A stretch of DNA of 64,000 nucleotides, from positions 1 through 64,000 of the forward strand of contig CABUCM010000006.1 of assembly GCA_902490005.1 (NCBI GenBank). Reading direction: 5' to 3'. The translations under genes and the position numbers were made by a program. Source of the DNA: an uncultured Ruminiclostridium sp. (lineage in GTDB: Bacteria > Bacillota > Clostridia > Oscillospirales > Acutalibacteraceae). The notes under the pieces were generated by a model, which was given only the letters and a program-made list of their open reading frames with translations, did not search any database and was not told the DNA's origin. Positions 1 to 9,900 of this stretch are shown in pieces (the stretch's first letter is position 1; each line of letters opens with the position of its first letter).

Positions 1-1836
1 CTTCAGTCAGAAATGGAATTTAATCATATCACTTTCAATCATGTGTTCAGTGCCTGTTCCGAGCTTTGGACCAGCTCCCACTTGGAAATCGGCGGGGACG
101 TGCGCGTATTAAAAAATGGAGAGGATACTATTGGACCCAATGATTTTGCCATCCGCCTCGGGTCTAGCCTTAATGCCTGCGATTCTGCATCCGTTTCGGT
201 AAAAAGCGGAACCTTCAGCTATATTTCCGGAGGCAATAATGCCAATGCTGTAAGCAGCAGTTTGATCCATGTGGAAGGAAACGCTGAGATTGTGGCTTAT
301 ATTCAGGGAGGCGGAACAAATCGCAATGTATCCAGTTCGGTAATTGATCTGCAAGGCGGAAAAATTCCGGTTCTCTATGTAAATGGATATGGTTCAGCGG
401 CTATGGAAACTTCTCAGATTACCATTGGAAACAGCGCTGAAGTTTCTGCCATCTTTGAAGCCAGAACAGAGGATTCGTCAGGTAAGGTTACAAATAGTCT
501 CCAACTGGCTGTCAATGGCAAATATGCTTTGGAAAGCATCCGCAATTTGGATGTTCAAAGCGTATCGGGAATTTCAGGCGCGTCTAGCTTGGCCATCAAT
601 GATGCGCAAGAGGCTGTAGCAAAATTTAATTTTTCTTCTTTCAATCAGGTGTCTTTAGCCAACGCAACGGTGTATCTGAAAAACTCTTATCAAGCACCGG
701 CCGAAAGCCTGACAATCGGCGAGGGGAGTGTGTTGTACCTAACCTCAGATACCGCTTTGCCTCAGTGGAGCGGGAAGGGCAGTGTAGTGTTAGAGCCGGT
801 AGAATGGCCTGTGCACGATTATTCAGGAAAATCCTATGATGATAGTTTATATCTTTCCTTTGAGAAATCTGAAAGTTCTCAGCAAGGGATGGCGGTTTAT
901 GGCAATTACGCCTTTCTATTTTACCACGGAGGTTTTTGTGACGTCATCGATCTGACCACGCGGCAAAAAGCAGGAAGCTTTTATTTGGGCTCTAGTACGG
1001 GAAACAGTACAGATGCCTATTCCAACCATGTTAATCAAGCGGTTTTTAGCCAGACTTTTTATGGGGAAGATGATGCTTTCCCCTTGTTATATGTAACCTC
1101 AGGCAACGCGGGCGGAGCGGATGAGGATGGTTATTACGGACGATGCGCGGTGGAACGGATTACAATGGAAGAGCTAGAAGACGGGACTCTCTCCTTTTCC
1201 TCCGAGTTGATGCAGACGATCATCTTTAACGATAATAATTATGAAACTGGCAATAACTTTAAATATACAAAACCAGAGGTATCCCAATATGAATCACCTT
1301 GCTGGGGATGGCCCGCCTCCTTTGCGGATACCGATAATAGCCGATTTTATCTATTTTCGGCCCGCTACCGTACCAGCGGAGCGTATGCGGAATATTATGA
1401 TCAGAACGCTTATATTGTTACCAGTTTTCTGCTGCCGCCGGTTTGTACTGCAGGTGAAACTGTCATTTTATATCCGGAAGACATCGTTGATCAATTTACA
1501 ACAGAGTTTGATGTGTTTGTTACCCAGGGTGGGACTCTGTATGATGGAAAAATCTATTATACCTATGGATTTGGAGGTTTGGAATATCCTAACGCGATTC
1601 GAGTGTTTGATTTGGCAGAAAAGGGGATTGTAGCAAAAATTGATTTATCAGATTCGATTTTCCCCAATGAAGAGATAGAATCCTGTGGGGTATATGAAGG
1701 AACTTTGCTTTGTAATACTAACAACGGTAAAATATATCAGTTAGACTATATAGAAAGTCTTTGGAAAGAGGAACCGACCACAGGACAGCATTACACGGAA
1801 TGCTGTATATGTGGAGAAAAGCTTCAAATAACATAG
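1..1836 (+). CDS. Large surface/secreted protein, 5' end outside the window
   Basis: The frame is open from base 1 to the stop at 1834-1836; the first internal ATG is at 13, so the true start and any signal peptide probably lie upstream. The first ~270 residues are rich in Ser, Asn, Gly and short beta-strand-like repeats (for example SSSVIDLQGG and TSQITIGNSA), as in parallel beta-helix surface proteins. Residues ~290-590 look like a beta-propeller reading out values (KIYYTYGFGG, GKIYQLDYIE). The last 20 residues contain HYTECCICGEK, a short Cys motif often seen in large clostridial secreted proteins. No catalytic motif was recognised. It is followed by a strong terminator. Product is inferred only as an extracellular structural or binding protein. 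Confidence 0.6.
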   Translation, partial: LQSEMEFNHITFNHVFSACSELWTSSHLEIGGDVRVLKNGEDTIGPNDFAIRLGSSLNACDSASVSVKSGTFSYISGGNNANAVSSSLIHVEGNAEIVAYIQGGGTNRNVSSSVIDLQGGKIPVLYVNGYGSAAMETSQITIGNSAEVSAIFEARTEDSSGKVTNSLQLAVNGKYALESIRNLDVQSVSGISGASSLAINDAQEAVAKFNFSSFNQVSLANATVYLKNSYQAPAESLTIGEGSVLYLTSDTALPQWSGKGSVVLEPVEWPVHDYSGKSYDDSLYLSFEKSESSQQGMAVYGNYAFLFYHGGFCDVIDLTTRQKAGSFYLGSSTGNSTDAYSNHVNQAVFSQTFYGEDDAFPLLYVTSGNAGGADEDGYYGRCAVERITMEELEDGTLSFSSELMQTIIFNDNNYETGNNFKYTKPEVSQYESPCWGWPASFADTDNSRFYLFSARYRTSGAYAEYYDQNAYIVTSFLLPPVCTAGETVILYPEDIVDQFTTEFDVFVTQGGTLYDGKIYYTYGFGGLEYPNAIRVFDLAEKGIVAKIDLSDSIFPNEEIESCGVYEGTLLCNTNNGKIYQLDYIESLWKEEPTTGQHYTECCICGEKLQIT

Positions 1837-1975
1837 AATAAATAAGTATGGGTCGAATTTTTGGGGCCCAAAAACAGGATAACTCAGATTTCGGCTTCTT
1901 TCTTGTCCGTTCGTTCCAATATTTAAGCCATTCTTGTAGGTTTGCCGTCTTTAACGAAAATGAAAGATCAAAAAG

Positions 1976-2017
1976 AAAAAAAGTGCCTTCCTATTTTTAT
2001 AGGAAGGCACTTTTTTT
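1976..2017. terminator. Bidirectional rho-independent terminator
   Basis: A perfect inverted repeat (AAGTGCCTTCCTA with TAGGAAGGCACTT, loop of ~6 T/A bases) is flanked by an A run on the left and a T run on the right, so it can stop both the surface-protein transcript and the convergent lacI-type transcript ending at 2080. Confidence 0.9.
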
Positions 2018-2079
2018 CTTTTTAAAAATAGCAATGAGATTATTTTAAGCTTTTATCAAGGATATTTTTAATCATGTTT

Positions 2080-3099
2080 TCAAAGGTTACTGCTGAAGAT
2101 TGCCCGCGGGTCCACTAATATTTCAGACTTTAATCGGGAATGCTCTACTAGATAATGGTAGCACTGCATGATAGCTTGTCTGCCTTGTTCTTTAGGATAC
2201 TGATAAATTACCGCGCTTATGGTATCGTCTTTGACAAGGGGAATCATGGGTTCTAATAAATCGGTCGCGATGACTTTAATTTCCCTCGAACGGTTTTCTT
2301 CACGCAGCACATTACAAATCGCCAGGGAGTTACCTGTAGCGACATAAAAACCCTGGATATTAGGAATTTCGTATAAGGCTTTTTTTGTTAAAACAGAGGC
2401 AACTTCCGGCTCGTCATGGGTTTCAAAGGTTTTTAATAGATAATGGTGATTAGAAAGTTTATCACGAAACCCTTGCACCTTTTCTCGATGCTCCAGAATA
2501 TTGTTGTCGCCAAGAAAAATGACAAAGTTTGATCCCGGGGGCGTCATAAAACACAATATTTCAGAGGCGAGCTGTCCCGACATATAGGCGTTTACTCTGA
2601 CACAGCCGGTTTGTCCGGGAGATTTAAAATCATTTCCTATCAGGAATACCGGAATGTGATGAGAATGCAAATTAAGCAGACAAGACTCACATGAGATGAC
2701 AGAGGCAGGGCATAGAATGACCGCGTCAATCTGCTCGCGGACTAAATTATCACAAATTCTGCAAAGTTCAAGCTCTGAATAAATATCCGAAAATTGAAAG
2801 AATTTTCCAATGACATTATAGTCGCGAAGTTCTTCCAAAGCTTCGCGGATTCCTGTAATTATGTCGTTGAAGTATTGTTCCCAAGCATAAGGGTAAACAA
2901 TAGCGATGTTGATTGGTTTGCGGGCCAGACATTGGGCGGACCGATTGGCGGTGTATCCCATTTCTTTGGCTGTATCAATAATTTTTTGCCGCATAGTATC
3001 ACTAATGCCGGGCTTTCCGGTAAGTGCTTTGCTGACACTTCCAACCGAGGTGTTAAGCTGCTTGGCGACATCTTTTATTGTCACTTGTTTTTCAGTCAT
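2080..3099 (-). CDS. LacI-family transcriptional regulator
   Basis: 339 aa. The N-terminus is a classic LacI helix-turn-helix and hinge (VTIKDVAKQLNTSVGSVSKA at ~6-25, hinge to ~60), followed by a periplasmic-binding-protein-like effector domain of normal length. It is divergent from the ABC operon at 3563-6699, and a perfect 27-bp palindrome sits just downstream of that operon's -10 box, so it most likely represses sugar import until an inducer binds. Its own predicted promoter (TTGACA, 17 bp, GATAAT) lies at 3313-3285, leaving a ~180-nt leader that contains a terminator-like hairpin. The ligand cannot be read from sequence. Confidence 0.95.
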   Translation of the reverse strand: MTEKQVTIKDVAKQLNTSVGSVSKALTGKPGISDTMRQKIIDTAKEMGYTANRSAQCLARKPINIAIVYPYAWEQYFNDIITGIREALEELRDYNVIGKFFQFSDIYSELELCRICDNLVREQIDAVILCPASVISCESCLLNLHSHHIPVFLIGNDFKSPGQTGCVRVNAYMSGQLASEILCFMTPPGSNFVIFLGDNNILEHREKVQGFRDKLSNHHYLLKTFETHDEPEVASVLTKKALYEIPNIQGFYVATGNSLAICNVLREENRSREIKVIATDLLEPMIPLVKDDTISAVIYQYPKEQGRQAIMQCYHYLVEHSRLKSEILVDPRAIFSSNL

Positions 3100-3160
3100 C
3101 GTTTTTATGCCTCCGTAGTAAGATGCTCTTTTATCTTAATTGTTTGATTATTTATAAAAT

Positions 3161-3205
3161 TAAAAAAATGCAATGTTTTGCGGAACACGCCACAAAACAT
3201 TGCAT
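3161..3205 (-). terminator. Terminator-like hairpin in the leader of the lacI-type gene
   Basis: On the minus strand a 13-bp perfect stem (ATGCAATGTTTTG with CAAAACATTGCAT, 12-nt loop) is followed at once by seven T residues. It lies between the predicted promoter (3313-3285) and the start codon at 3099, so it could act as an attenuator. The stem is AT-rich, so strength is uncertain; it could instead be an operator. Confidence 0.5.
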
Positions 3206-3284
3206 AAATTCTCGTATATAACACGTTTGGAAATGTATGCATTACAATTTAGTGTCCGGCAAATTATTCTACAGGATCATGCTT

Positions 3285-3313
3285 ATTATCTTATATAATA
3301 CTACAGTTGTCAA
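3285..3313 (-). promoter_or_regulatory. Predicted promoter of the lacI-type gene
   Basis: Minus-strand TTGACA (3313-3308), 17-bp spacer, GATAAT (3290-3285): an almost consensus SigA promoter pointing at the regulator gene. Confidence 0.6.
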
Positions 3314-3442
3314 TAATGAAAACTATTGTTTTTTATAAAAATTCTTAAAATATAGAAAAATGTTTTTCTTAATATATAGGTATTAATTACTATATAAAAT
3401 AGGAGATATTAAAATATTTTGTGTTTAAATCAAGAAAAAGTA

Positions 3443-3470
3443 TTGACTTTTTTTATTTATGTTATATAAT
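3443..3470 (+). promoter_or_regulatory. Predicted SigA promoter of the ABC operon
   Basis: TTGACT (3443-3448), 16-bp spacer, TATAAT (3465-3470). The start site would be near 3477, inside the palindromic operator that follows, which fits direct repression. Confidence 0.75.
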
Positions 3471-3473
3471 AAA

Positions 3474-3500
3474 GAAAAACGTTTTCGTAAAACGTTTTTC
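3474..3500. promoter_or_regulatory. Palindromic LacI-type operator over the transcription start
   Basis: Perfect inverted repeat: 12-base arms (GAAAAACGTTTT and AAAACGTTTTTC) with a 3-base centre CGT. Each arm itself contains the palindrome AAACGTTT, so two overlapping half-operators are present. Position just past the -10 and the neighbouring divergent LacI gene make it the likely binding site of that repressor (inference). Confidence 0.75.
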
Positions 3501-3562
3501 AAAACTCGCTGATGAAATCACAAATCGGTTAAGAATTGCGGAAGTATGAAGGAGAAGGAGAT

Positions 3563-4402
3563 ATGGAGAAAAGGCGTGTAAGATTAAAAATAGCGATAGT
3601 TAAACTGGTAGGGGCAATCTTTATGTTGCTTTTATTAGTGATATCACTGTATCCATTTATTTGGATGATATTAAACTCTTTTAAAGAGAACATGGAAATT
3701 TTCAAACAACCCTTTTCTTTACCGGCACAATGGAATTTTTCCGTGTTTCAAGAGGCATGGGAGTTTGGTGAATTTTCAAATTCTATTTGGGTGTCCATTA
3801 TTGTAACTGTTTCGGTAGTAATCTTTACGCTGTTAGCATCGTCTATGGCGGCATTTGCGACGTCCCATCTGAAATTTAAGGGCCGCAATTTTTTCCTGGG
3901 AGCATTTGTTGGTCTTCAGGTGGTTTCCGGACAAGTTCTCCTAATTTCTATTTTTAAGCTTTTACAAATACTCCAATTATTTGATACGAGAATCGGCTTG
4001 ATTTTGGTATGTATTGCTTTCAGTATTCCTTTTAGCGCTTACATCATGAATAGCTTCTTTAAGGGCCTGCCCTACGAGTTATATGAATCGGCCCAGATAG
4101 ATGGGTGTTCAAATATCATATATTATTCGAAAATTTTGTTGCCTCTTTCAAAACCTGTGTTTGCCAGCGTCGCAATTTTTGTCGCTTTATCAACCTGGAA
4201 TGAATTTTTGTTCGCGATGACCTTCCTGCGGAAAGAGAGAACTTTAACAGTCCAGCTGAGAAATTTCTTTTCTTCTTTTGGCTCTAGCTATGATATTGCT
4301 TTTGCAGGATTGACTTTAGTAGTAGTTCCCCTGCTGATCCTGTATCTTTTGATGCAAAAATATTTCATTCAGGGCTTGACAAGCGGTGCGGTAAAGGGCT
4401 GA
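3563..4402 (+). CDS. Sugar ABC transporter permease, MalG type (CUT1)
   Basis: 279 aa from the ATG at 3563, chosen because AAGGAG (3555-3560) sits just before it; an upstream in-frame TTG at 3536 has no ribosome site. A first membrane segment lies at ~17-38 (IFMLLLLVISLYPFIWMILN) and about six follow. The EAA loop that docks the ATPase reads ELYESAQIDGCS, followed by the KILLPLSKP stretch typical of MalG. First gene of the operon, ahead of the MalF-type permease and the binding protein, the reverse of the usual order. No ATPase gene is present, so it presumably uses a shared MsmX-like ATPase. Confidence 0.93.
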   Translation: MEKRRVRLKIAIVKLVGAIFMLLLLVISLYPFIWMILNSFKENMEIFKQPFSLPAQWNFSVFQEAWEFGEFSNSIWVSIIVTVSVVIFTLLASSMAAFATSHLKFKGRNFFLGAFVGLQVVSGQVLLISIFKLLQILQLFDTRIGLILVCIAFSIPFSAYIMNSFFKGLPYELYESAQIDGCSNIIYYSKILLPLSKPVFASVAIFVALSTWNEFLFAMTFLRKERTLTVQLRNFFSSFGSSYDIAFAGLTLVVVPLLILYLLMQKYFIQGLTSGAVKG

Positions 4403-4436
4403 CGGATGAAAGATAAGAGAAAAGAGGTTTGAGATT

Positions 4437-5339
4437 ATGTATCAATCAAAAAAGAAATCAAGGCTTGGAGATGTTTCAGCCTATTTTTTTCTGTTACCCG
4501 CGATTGTTCTTTCTGTCCTTTTTATTGTGGTTCCTCTGCTTTTGACATTTCGTTATTCGTTTACTGATTGGTCAGGCTTAGGAGAATACAATAATATTGG
4601 GTTTCAAAATTTTCAAAACTTGATGTCAGACCCGATTTTTTGGGACTCCATAAAAACAACGTTTATCTGGGTTCTGCTTTATGTGATTTGTTTGCCGATT
4701 ACCAGCCTGATTTTAGCGCTAGTGCTGGAATTTGGTATGCCTTTTAAATCGTTAAAGCCTGTAGGAAGAACGATCTTCTTTATGCCCATGATGATGTCAA
4801 TGGCCGCGGTAGCTTTGCTGTGGAAGTTAATATTCAATCCTAATTTAGGAATTCTTCCTAAGCTGTTGACTATGCTGGGCATGACTTCTACCTCAGTGGA
4901 CTTTCTTGGGGATTATAACTTTGCCATATTTGCGGCCTTTATACCGATTATCTGGCAATCCTCCGGATTTGGAATGGTGATCTATTCTGCCGCGATCCAA
5001 GGAATCCCTTTGGACGTTTTAGAATCGGCTTCTATTGACGGCTGCACAAAGTGGAAAGCAATTTGGCATATCGTGGTACCGATGCTGGCTCCTACCGTGG
5101 CACTGTTGGCAACCTTAAACCTTGTGAATGGTTTTAAGGCTTTCGACCTGCTTTATATTCTAACGGCGGGAGGTCCTGGAACATCGACCCAGGTAACGTC
5201 TATTTATATTTTCCAGCAGGCCTTTGTCAGTAACTATTATGGGTATAGTTCAGCGATGTCATTGATCCTCTTTTTCATTACGGTAATCTTTGGAGTCTTA
5301 TTCTTTAAGACATCAAATAGATTAGAAAATTATGTTTAA
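4437..5339 (+). CDS. Sugar ABC transporter permease, MalF type (CUT1)
   Basis: 300 aa, starting 34 bp after the first permease. N-terminal membrane segment YFFLLPAIVLSVLFIVVPLL, then TFRYSFTDWSG typical of CUT1 MalF-like subunits; EAA loop DVLESASIDGCTKWKAIWHI; the late GGPGTSTQ motif is also characteristic. It would form the heterodimeric channel with the MalG-type partner at 3563-4402. The substrate is unknown; the downstream hydrolases and galactonate enzymes suggest a galactose- or uronate-containing oligosaccharide, which is inference. Confidence 0.93.
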   Translation: MYQSKKKSRLGDVSAYFFLLPAIVLSVLFIVVPLLLTFRYSFTDWSGLGEYNNIGFQNFQNLMSDPIFWDSIKTTFIWVLLYVICLPITSLILALVLEFGMPFKSLKPVGRTIFFMPMMMSMAAVALLWKLIFNPNLGILPKLLTMLGMTSTSVDFLGDYNFAIFAAFIPIIWQSSGFGMVIYSAAIQGIPLDVLESASIDGCTKWKAIWHIVVPMLAPTVALLATLNLVNGFKAFDLLYILTAGGPGTSTQVTSIYIFQQAFVSNYYGYSSAMSLILFFITVIFGVLFFKTSNRLENYV

Positions 5340-5355
5340 AAAGGAGAGAAAGATT

Positions 5356-6699
5356 ATGAAAACAAAAAGACTGATTGGTCTGGCGCTTGCCGCCCTTTTA
5401 TGCACAGCGGCTTTCAGCGGCTGTAATGACAATGCGGCGCAGTCGTCTTCAGAAGGCACTGGCGGTTCTGCTGCAAGCACTGAGGCGTCTACTCCTGAGG
5501 GAAACAGTGGTAAATTCACCGCCTGGGTATATGCCCTGTCAGCTTCTCCGACTGGCGAATATGTCGATTACCTTAAGGCATTCCCAGAGAAATATCCTGA
5601 GTTTGATGCTGAAATCACGGTAATGAGCGGCGAGGATATTAAAACACAGGCCCGTTTGGCGGTAGAGTCCGGAACCGCGCCGGATGCCATGATGGTCAGC
5701 GCGGGCGACGATTTTTGGGAGTATGTGGATAAGGATGCCGCCATGGATTTAACCAGCATCGTTAATGAAAACGGCTTCGACAAGTATGCGGATAAAGCTT
5801 ATTTCGATACCTTTACCAAAGACGGAAAGATCTATGGTATGCCTATCGGGGGCGTAACAGTATGGCAGACGCTGTATGTAAATAACGATATCTTTAAAGC
5901 CAATAATCTTGAATATCCTACCACTATGGAGGAACTTCAGGCAGTATCTCAAAAGCTTCGCGAGGCGGGAATTGAGCCTTTAGCGGTGGGCGATAAAGAC
6001 GGCTGGCCGGCATTATTGCTGTTAGGCGACCTATATCTCCAGCAAACCGGATATGAAAGTGTGGACAAGCTGAACAGCGGCGAGGTTAAGTTTGCGGAAG
6101 ATCCCTATATGAAGAAAGCCTTAGAGTCTCTTTCCACTTTAGGCTCCAGCAATGTGTTTATGTCCGGATTTACCAGTTCTGACCAAACTGAGGCCATCCA
6201 GAGCTGGGCGGCAGGGCAAGTAGCTATGCTCTATAACGGCTCTTGGTGGACTGGAACTGCAGGAGGAACTGATTTGGGCTTTGAAATTGTTCCGATTAAG
6301 CTTCCTATGGTGCAGGGCCTCACAGATATCAATACCGTACAAATGGCCTGCGATAATGCGCTGATCTTCAACCCGGCCTCTTCCAATACAGACGCCATTG
6401 CGAAATTCATTGATTATTTGTGCAATGAAGAAGCCCAGGTGCTGTACTGCTCTGAGAGTAATGTGTTTAGTATTTATCCAGGCGCCAATGAGAAAGTTAC
6501 CTTAGACCCGATCTTTGAAGAACCGGCGATTATGGATCAATTTGATTATCCGATTTCCGGCGTATTCTTTGACCACGCGTTCCCATCCGCGGTTATCGAG
6601 GTTATGAAAACCTCTGTGCAGAACGCCATTGCGGGCCAGATTTCTGTCGACGAAGCGTTACAGCAGATTGACGCTGAAATGGCAAAAGCTCTTGCCTAA
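5356..6699 (+). CDS. Extracellular sugar-binding lipoprotein (SBP_bac_1 type)
   Basis: 447 aa from ATG 5356, preceded by AAGGAG at 5340-5345; an in-frame ATG at 5332 overlaps the permease end and is less likely. A lipoprotein signal peptide ends in the lipobox FSGC, giving a lipid-anchored Cys, followed by a Ser/Gly-rich linker. The body shows binding-protein signatures (SGTAPDAMMVSAGD, YGMPIGGVTVWQTLYVNNDI, GQVAMLYNGSWW). It is the last gene of the operon and is followed by a terminator. It captures the oligosaccharide for the two permeases. Confidence 0.93.
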   Translation: MKTKRLIGLALAALLCTAAFSGCNDNAAQSSSEGTGGSAASTEASTPEGNSGKFTAWVYALSASPTGEYVDYLKAFPEKYPEFDAEITVMSGEDIKTQARLAVESGTAPDAMMVSAGDDFWEYVDKDAAMDLTSIVNENGFDKYADKAYFDTFTKDGKIYGMPIGGVTVWQTLYVNNDIFKANNLEYPTTMEELQAVSQKLREAGIEPLAVGDKDGWPALLLLGDLYLQQTGYESVDKLNSGEVKFAEDPYMKKALESLSTLGSSNVFMSGFTSSDQTEAIQSWAAGQVAMLYNGSWWTGTAGGTDLGFEIVPIKLPMVQGLTDINTVQMACDNALIFNPASSNTDAIAKFIDYLCNEEAQVLYCSESNVFSIYPGANEKVTLDPIFEEPAIMDQFDYPISGVFFDHAFPSAVIEVMKTSVQNAIAGQISVDEALQQIDAEMAKALA

Positions 6700-6731
6700 T
6701 CTAACGAACGGATAAGCCCTTTATAATGAAT

Positions 6732-6767
6732 GGAACCCGCCAAGATTTTTCGCGGCGGGTTCTTTTT
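6732..6767 (+). terminator. Rho-independent terminator of the first ABC operon
   Basis: GAACCCGCC (6733-6741) pairs with GGCGGGTTC (6754-6762), followed by five T residues. Confidence 0.9.
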
Positions 6768-6901
6768 AGCAATAATAAGAGAATATGTAAAATCAGAGGT
6801 TTCTTTATAGTCTGCCGAGCGCCATACGTTTCTAAGGCAGTGTGTCGTGGTTTGCCAAAAAGAGTTTACTTATTTTAGACAGGGATTAAGGAGTGGTTTT
6901 C

Positions 6902-9900
6902 TTGCGTATCGCTATCCTAATAGAGCCTACTATGCCTTCCCGCTTTTTTAACGCGGATATTAAAAAGCTGTTTCTCCCATTTCCCCAAATTGAACTGGTT
7001 TTTCAAGATGTAGCGGATATTTTAAAAAATGGCGTTAGAGGAGAGGTGTTCCTTAACAGCCATGGAGAAATTTATCCCTATGTAATCGAAGATACTTTAT
7101 ACGAGTATTTCAGTAACGGCGGCGGCCTTTTCCATCTCGGTGGAAGTCCTTTTGAGACCGCCGTAATCCATCAAGACGGCGAATGGGTTCCCATGATCCG
7201 GACCTTTGGAGATTCCAGAGATAATGCCGGATTTGGGCCTTTAGATAAAGAATTTGATTATTTTAGAGCAAAGCTGGGGTTTACAGTTTATACTCCGCCT
7301 GATTTAGACAATGCAACGGATTCCTTAAGAATCGTTTTTCAATCTAAGCTTTGCGGCTGCGAGGAACTCCCCCTAACGATACCGCCAAAAGGATTGGATA
7401 TTGCCGCCACCGCCCAACTGCGGCTTTTTCAGCCTCAGTTGGATTTAATGGACCACAGGGCTTATATGGCCCGTCCAATTGTAAGAGAAACCATACACAC
7501 CGCTAGCGTGGTTTCACCGGTGGGGAAAAAAATTGCGAATATCATGCATTTGGTGAAAGCATGGGGTAATCCCTATCGAAAAGAACAAAAACAATGGTTG
7601 CCGCCCTGGGCGTTGTATTGCGGAGAGGTCAAAGAGGACTTTCCGGAAGTCATTCTGAAAACGATGATCGATTGGCTTGCTTGTGAAACCAATTTGAAAG
7701 AGCCGCAGATGGATTTTGCCAGCATTCATCCTGGCGAGGAGAGTAGAGTCGTTTGTTATATGACCCATCCGCTCCCGGCTGGCTGGCGGATTCGAGGACA
7801 GATGTCCCCGGTCACAAGAGAAGGCTGGCTGAAAAAGGAAGCGCCTCAATATTGTGAAACTGTATGTGAAATGACGGAATCCTCTGCGGACATCAGTGTG
7901 CCGTATGACCCTTCGGCCCTCCTGATTAAGATACTGTTTGAATTACTGGATGAGAATGGGAGGATCCGGGACTATGCGGAAACCGGTGTGGTTTGCTGGC
8001 AGCCGGAAACGCTGCCAGCACCGAAGGTTACTGCAAATGGGACTTATTTTGATATTGAACGTCAAGGGAAAAAAGAAAAAAGCAGATGGATCTCGGGGAC
8101 AAATTGGCAGGACCGGTATCTTTTCGGCTTTTCGTTCCATAATCCCAATCCCAGCCGGATCGCCGGCGACGCCTTAGATATGGCGGACACTGGCCTGCTG
8201 TTTGTGCGCCCTCACTTTTTTATGCCGGGATGGTTCCGTGCTGTTCCAGGACAGGTTTATGAAGAGGGATTTTCCCAGATGTATGAGGACTTTGAAACAG
8301 GGCCGCTTTTGTCCGAAAAGCATATGCGCGCCTTGGAGGCCCATATTATGCTGTTTTGTTCCGCTGGGCTTGTTTTTATGCCGTCGGTATATACGAATCT
8401 AGGTTCCGATATGGGCAGTCCCAGCCATTGGATGGGAACCTCAAGGCTGTTTGTCGTACCGGAATTGATTGAAAATCAAAAGCGGTTCGCTCGGCAGATC
8501 ATGGACCGTTTCGGTTCGATACAAGGGATCTCATGGGATTTGGATAACGAGCCTAACGAGGGAATTGATTTAGCTGGAAAGTGGCTTTCAGAGCACAAGG
8601 AAATTTGGGGAAAGACCGGGCAAATGGTAGGCGTCGGGCTGTTTTTACAGCACAATAATATGTTGCTGGGAGAATCGGCGGATTGGCATTCCCAGCATGG
8701 AAAGCCGTTAGATATTTTCCATACCGGTAAGCCTTTTGTCCTTCAGGAAGCGCACTATCCGGTTCCCTGCACCCGTTCAGGCGAGCAAGAGCTGGAGTAC
8801 CATCTCAATAACGGAATTGCCTTAACCCTTATGTGGGGCGGAGGCGGATTTATGCCCTGGAATTGGAATATGAGCCATATGAATTGGCGTTATCGGGGCG
8901 GATGGGTCGATTTTTGGGATCTCCATTTAGGAATTTGCGTTCATGCCGACGGAACCCCAAGAACAGGCAGACGGATTCTAAAAAATTGGTCCGCGTTTTT
9001 AGACGGCGTGGAATTTGACCAGAGCGGCAATGAACAGGTCGTATTTGTCTATCCTAAAATTTGCCTGCCGGGCAAGGGAAGCTTTGAATATCTAGACTTG
9101 CTTTACCAGAAAAAGATTAAATTCTGCGCGGTTAATGATGAAGATCTAGCGGGTTTTGATCTCAGCGGAACTAAGCTCTTGATTTTTCCTCTGTATGGTT
9201 TAGGCTTTCGCGAGAGTTCTTGGGAAAAAGCCAACCAGTTTGTTCAAAACGGCGGCGTGGTATGGGCTCATAACGATAACCTTTCTGTGGATGAACAGGG
9301 CAATATCGTAAAAAACCGGAGTATTCCGGAGAAGACCCAAATTGAAAGCAAAGGAAACGGTCACTTCTATTGGTGTCTGGGCTGGAATATTGACAAAGAT
9401 AAAAACAGCGATTTTGACCCGGATATGGTTGTGTTAGACTCGATCTTAGATCAAATGGAATTGTCTCATTACACTGAAAATGAATGGCCTGTGAAAAACG
9501 GGGTGATGAGGTTCACCCATTATCTTGACGAGAACGCGGTGATGCTGACCCATGAGTGGAATTCCAAAAACGCGGTTCCCGAAAAAAATACGGTTTCACA
9601 AATTGAGGTTTTAGACCGTGCTGGAGGACTGGAACGATTTTGGACCAACGGAGAGCGCTGCGCCGATTTAGGCGCTATGCGGCTGGAGGGAACAGGCGAG
9701 TTTTTTGTAATCAAGAGAAATACCGGCGAATATCTTGTTTCCGCGCAGAATCTCACAATTACTGGAGAAATTGAGGGGCTGAGGATTTCTCTGGTGGAAC
9801 TCAAGCCTTCTGGAGAATATGAAAAGCTTAATTATTCAGTGGATTGTCATACCGAATCCACACAGATGAAGGTTCTGCTGGAAGGTTGGGAAAAAGCGCA

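Noticed and set aside
1848..2048. 66-codon open frame after the surface-protein gene
   Set aside because: It runs through a strong terminator and shows no family similarity.
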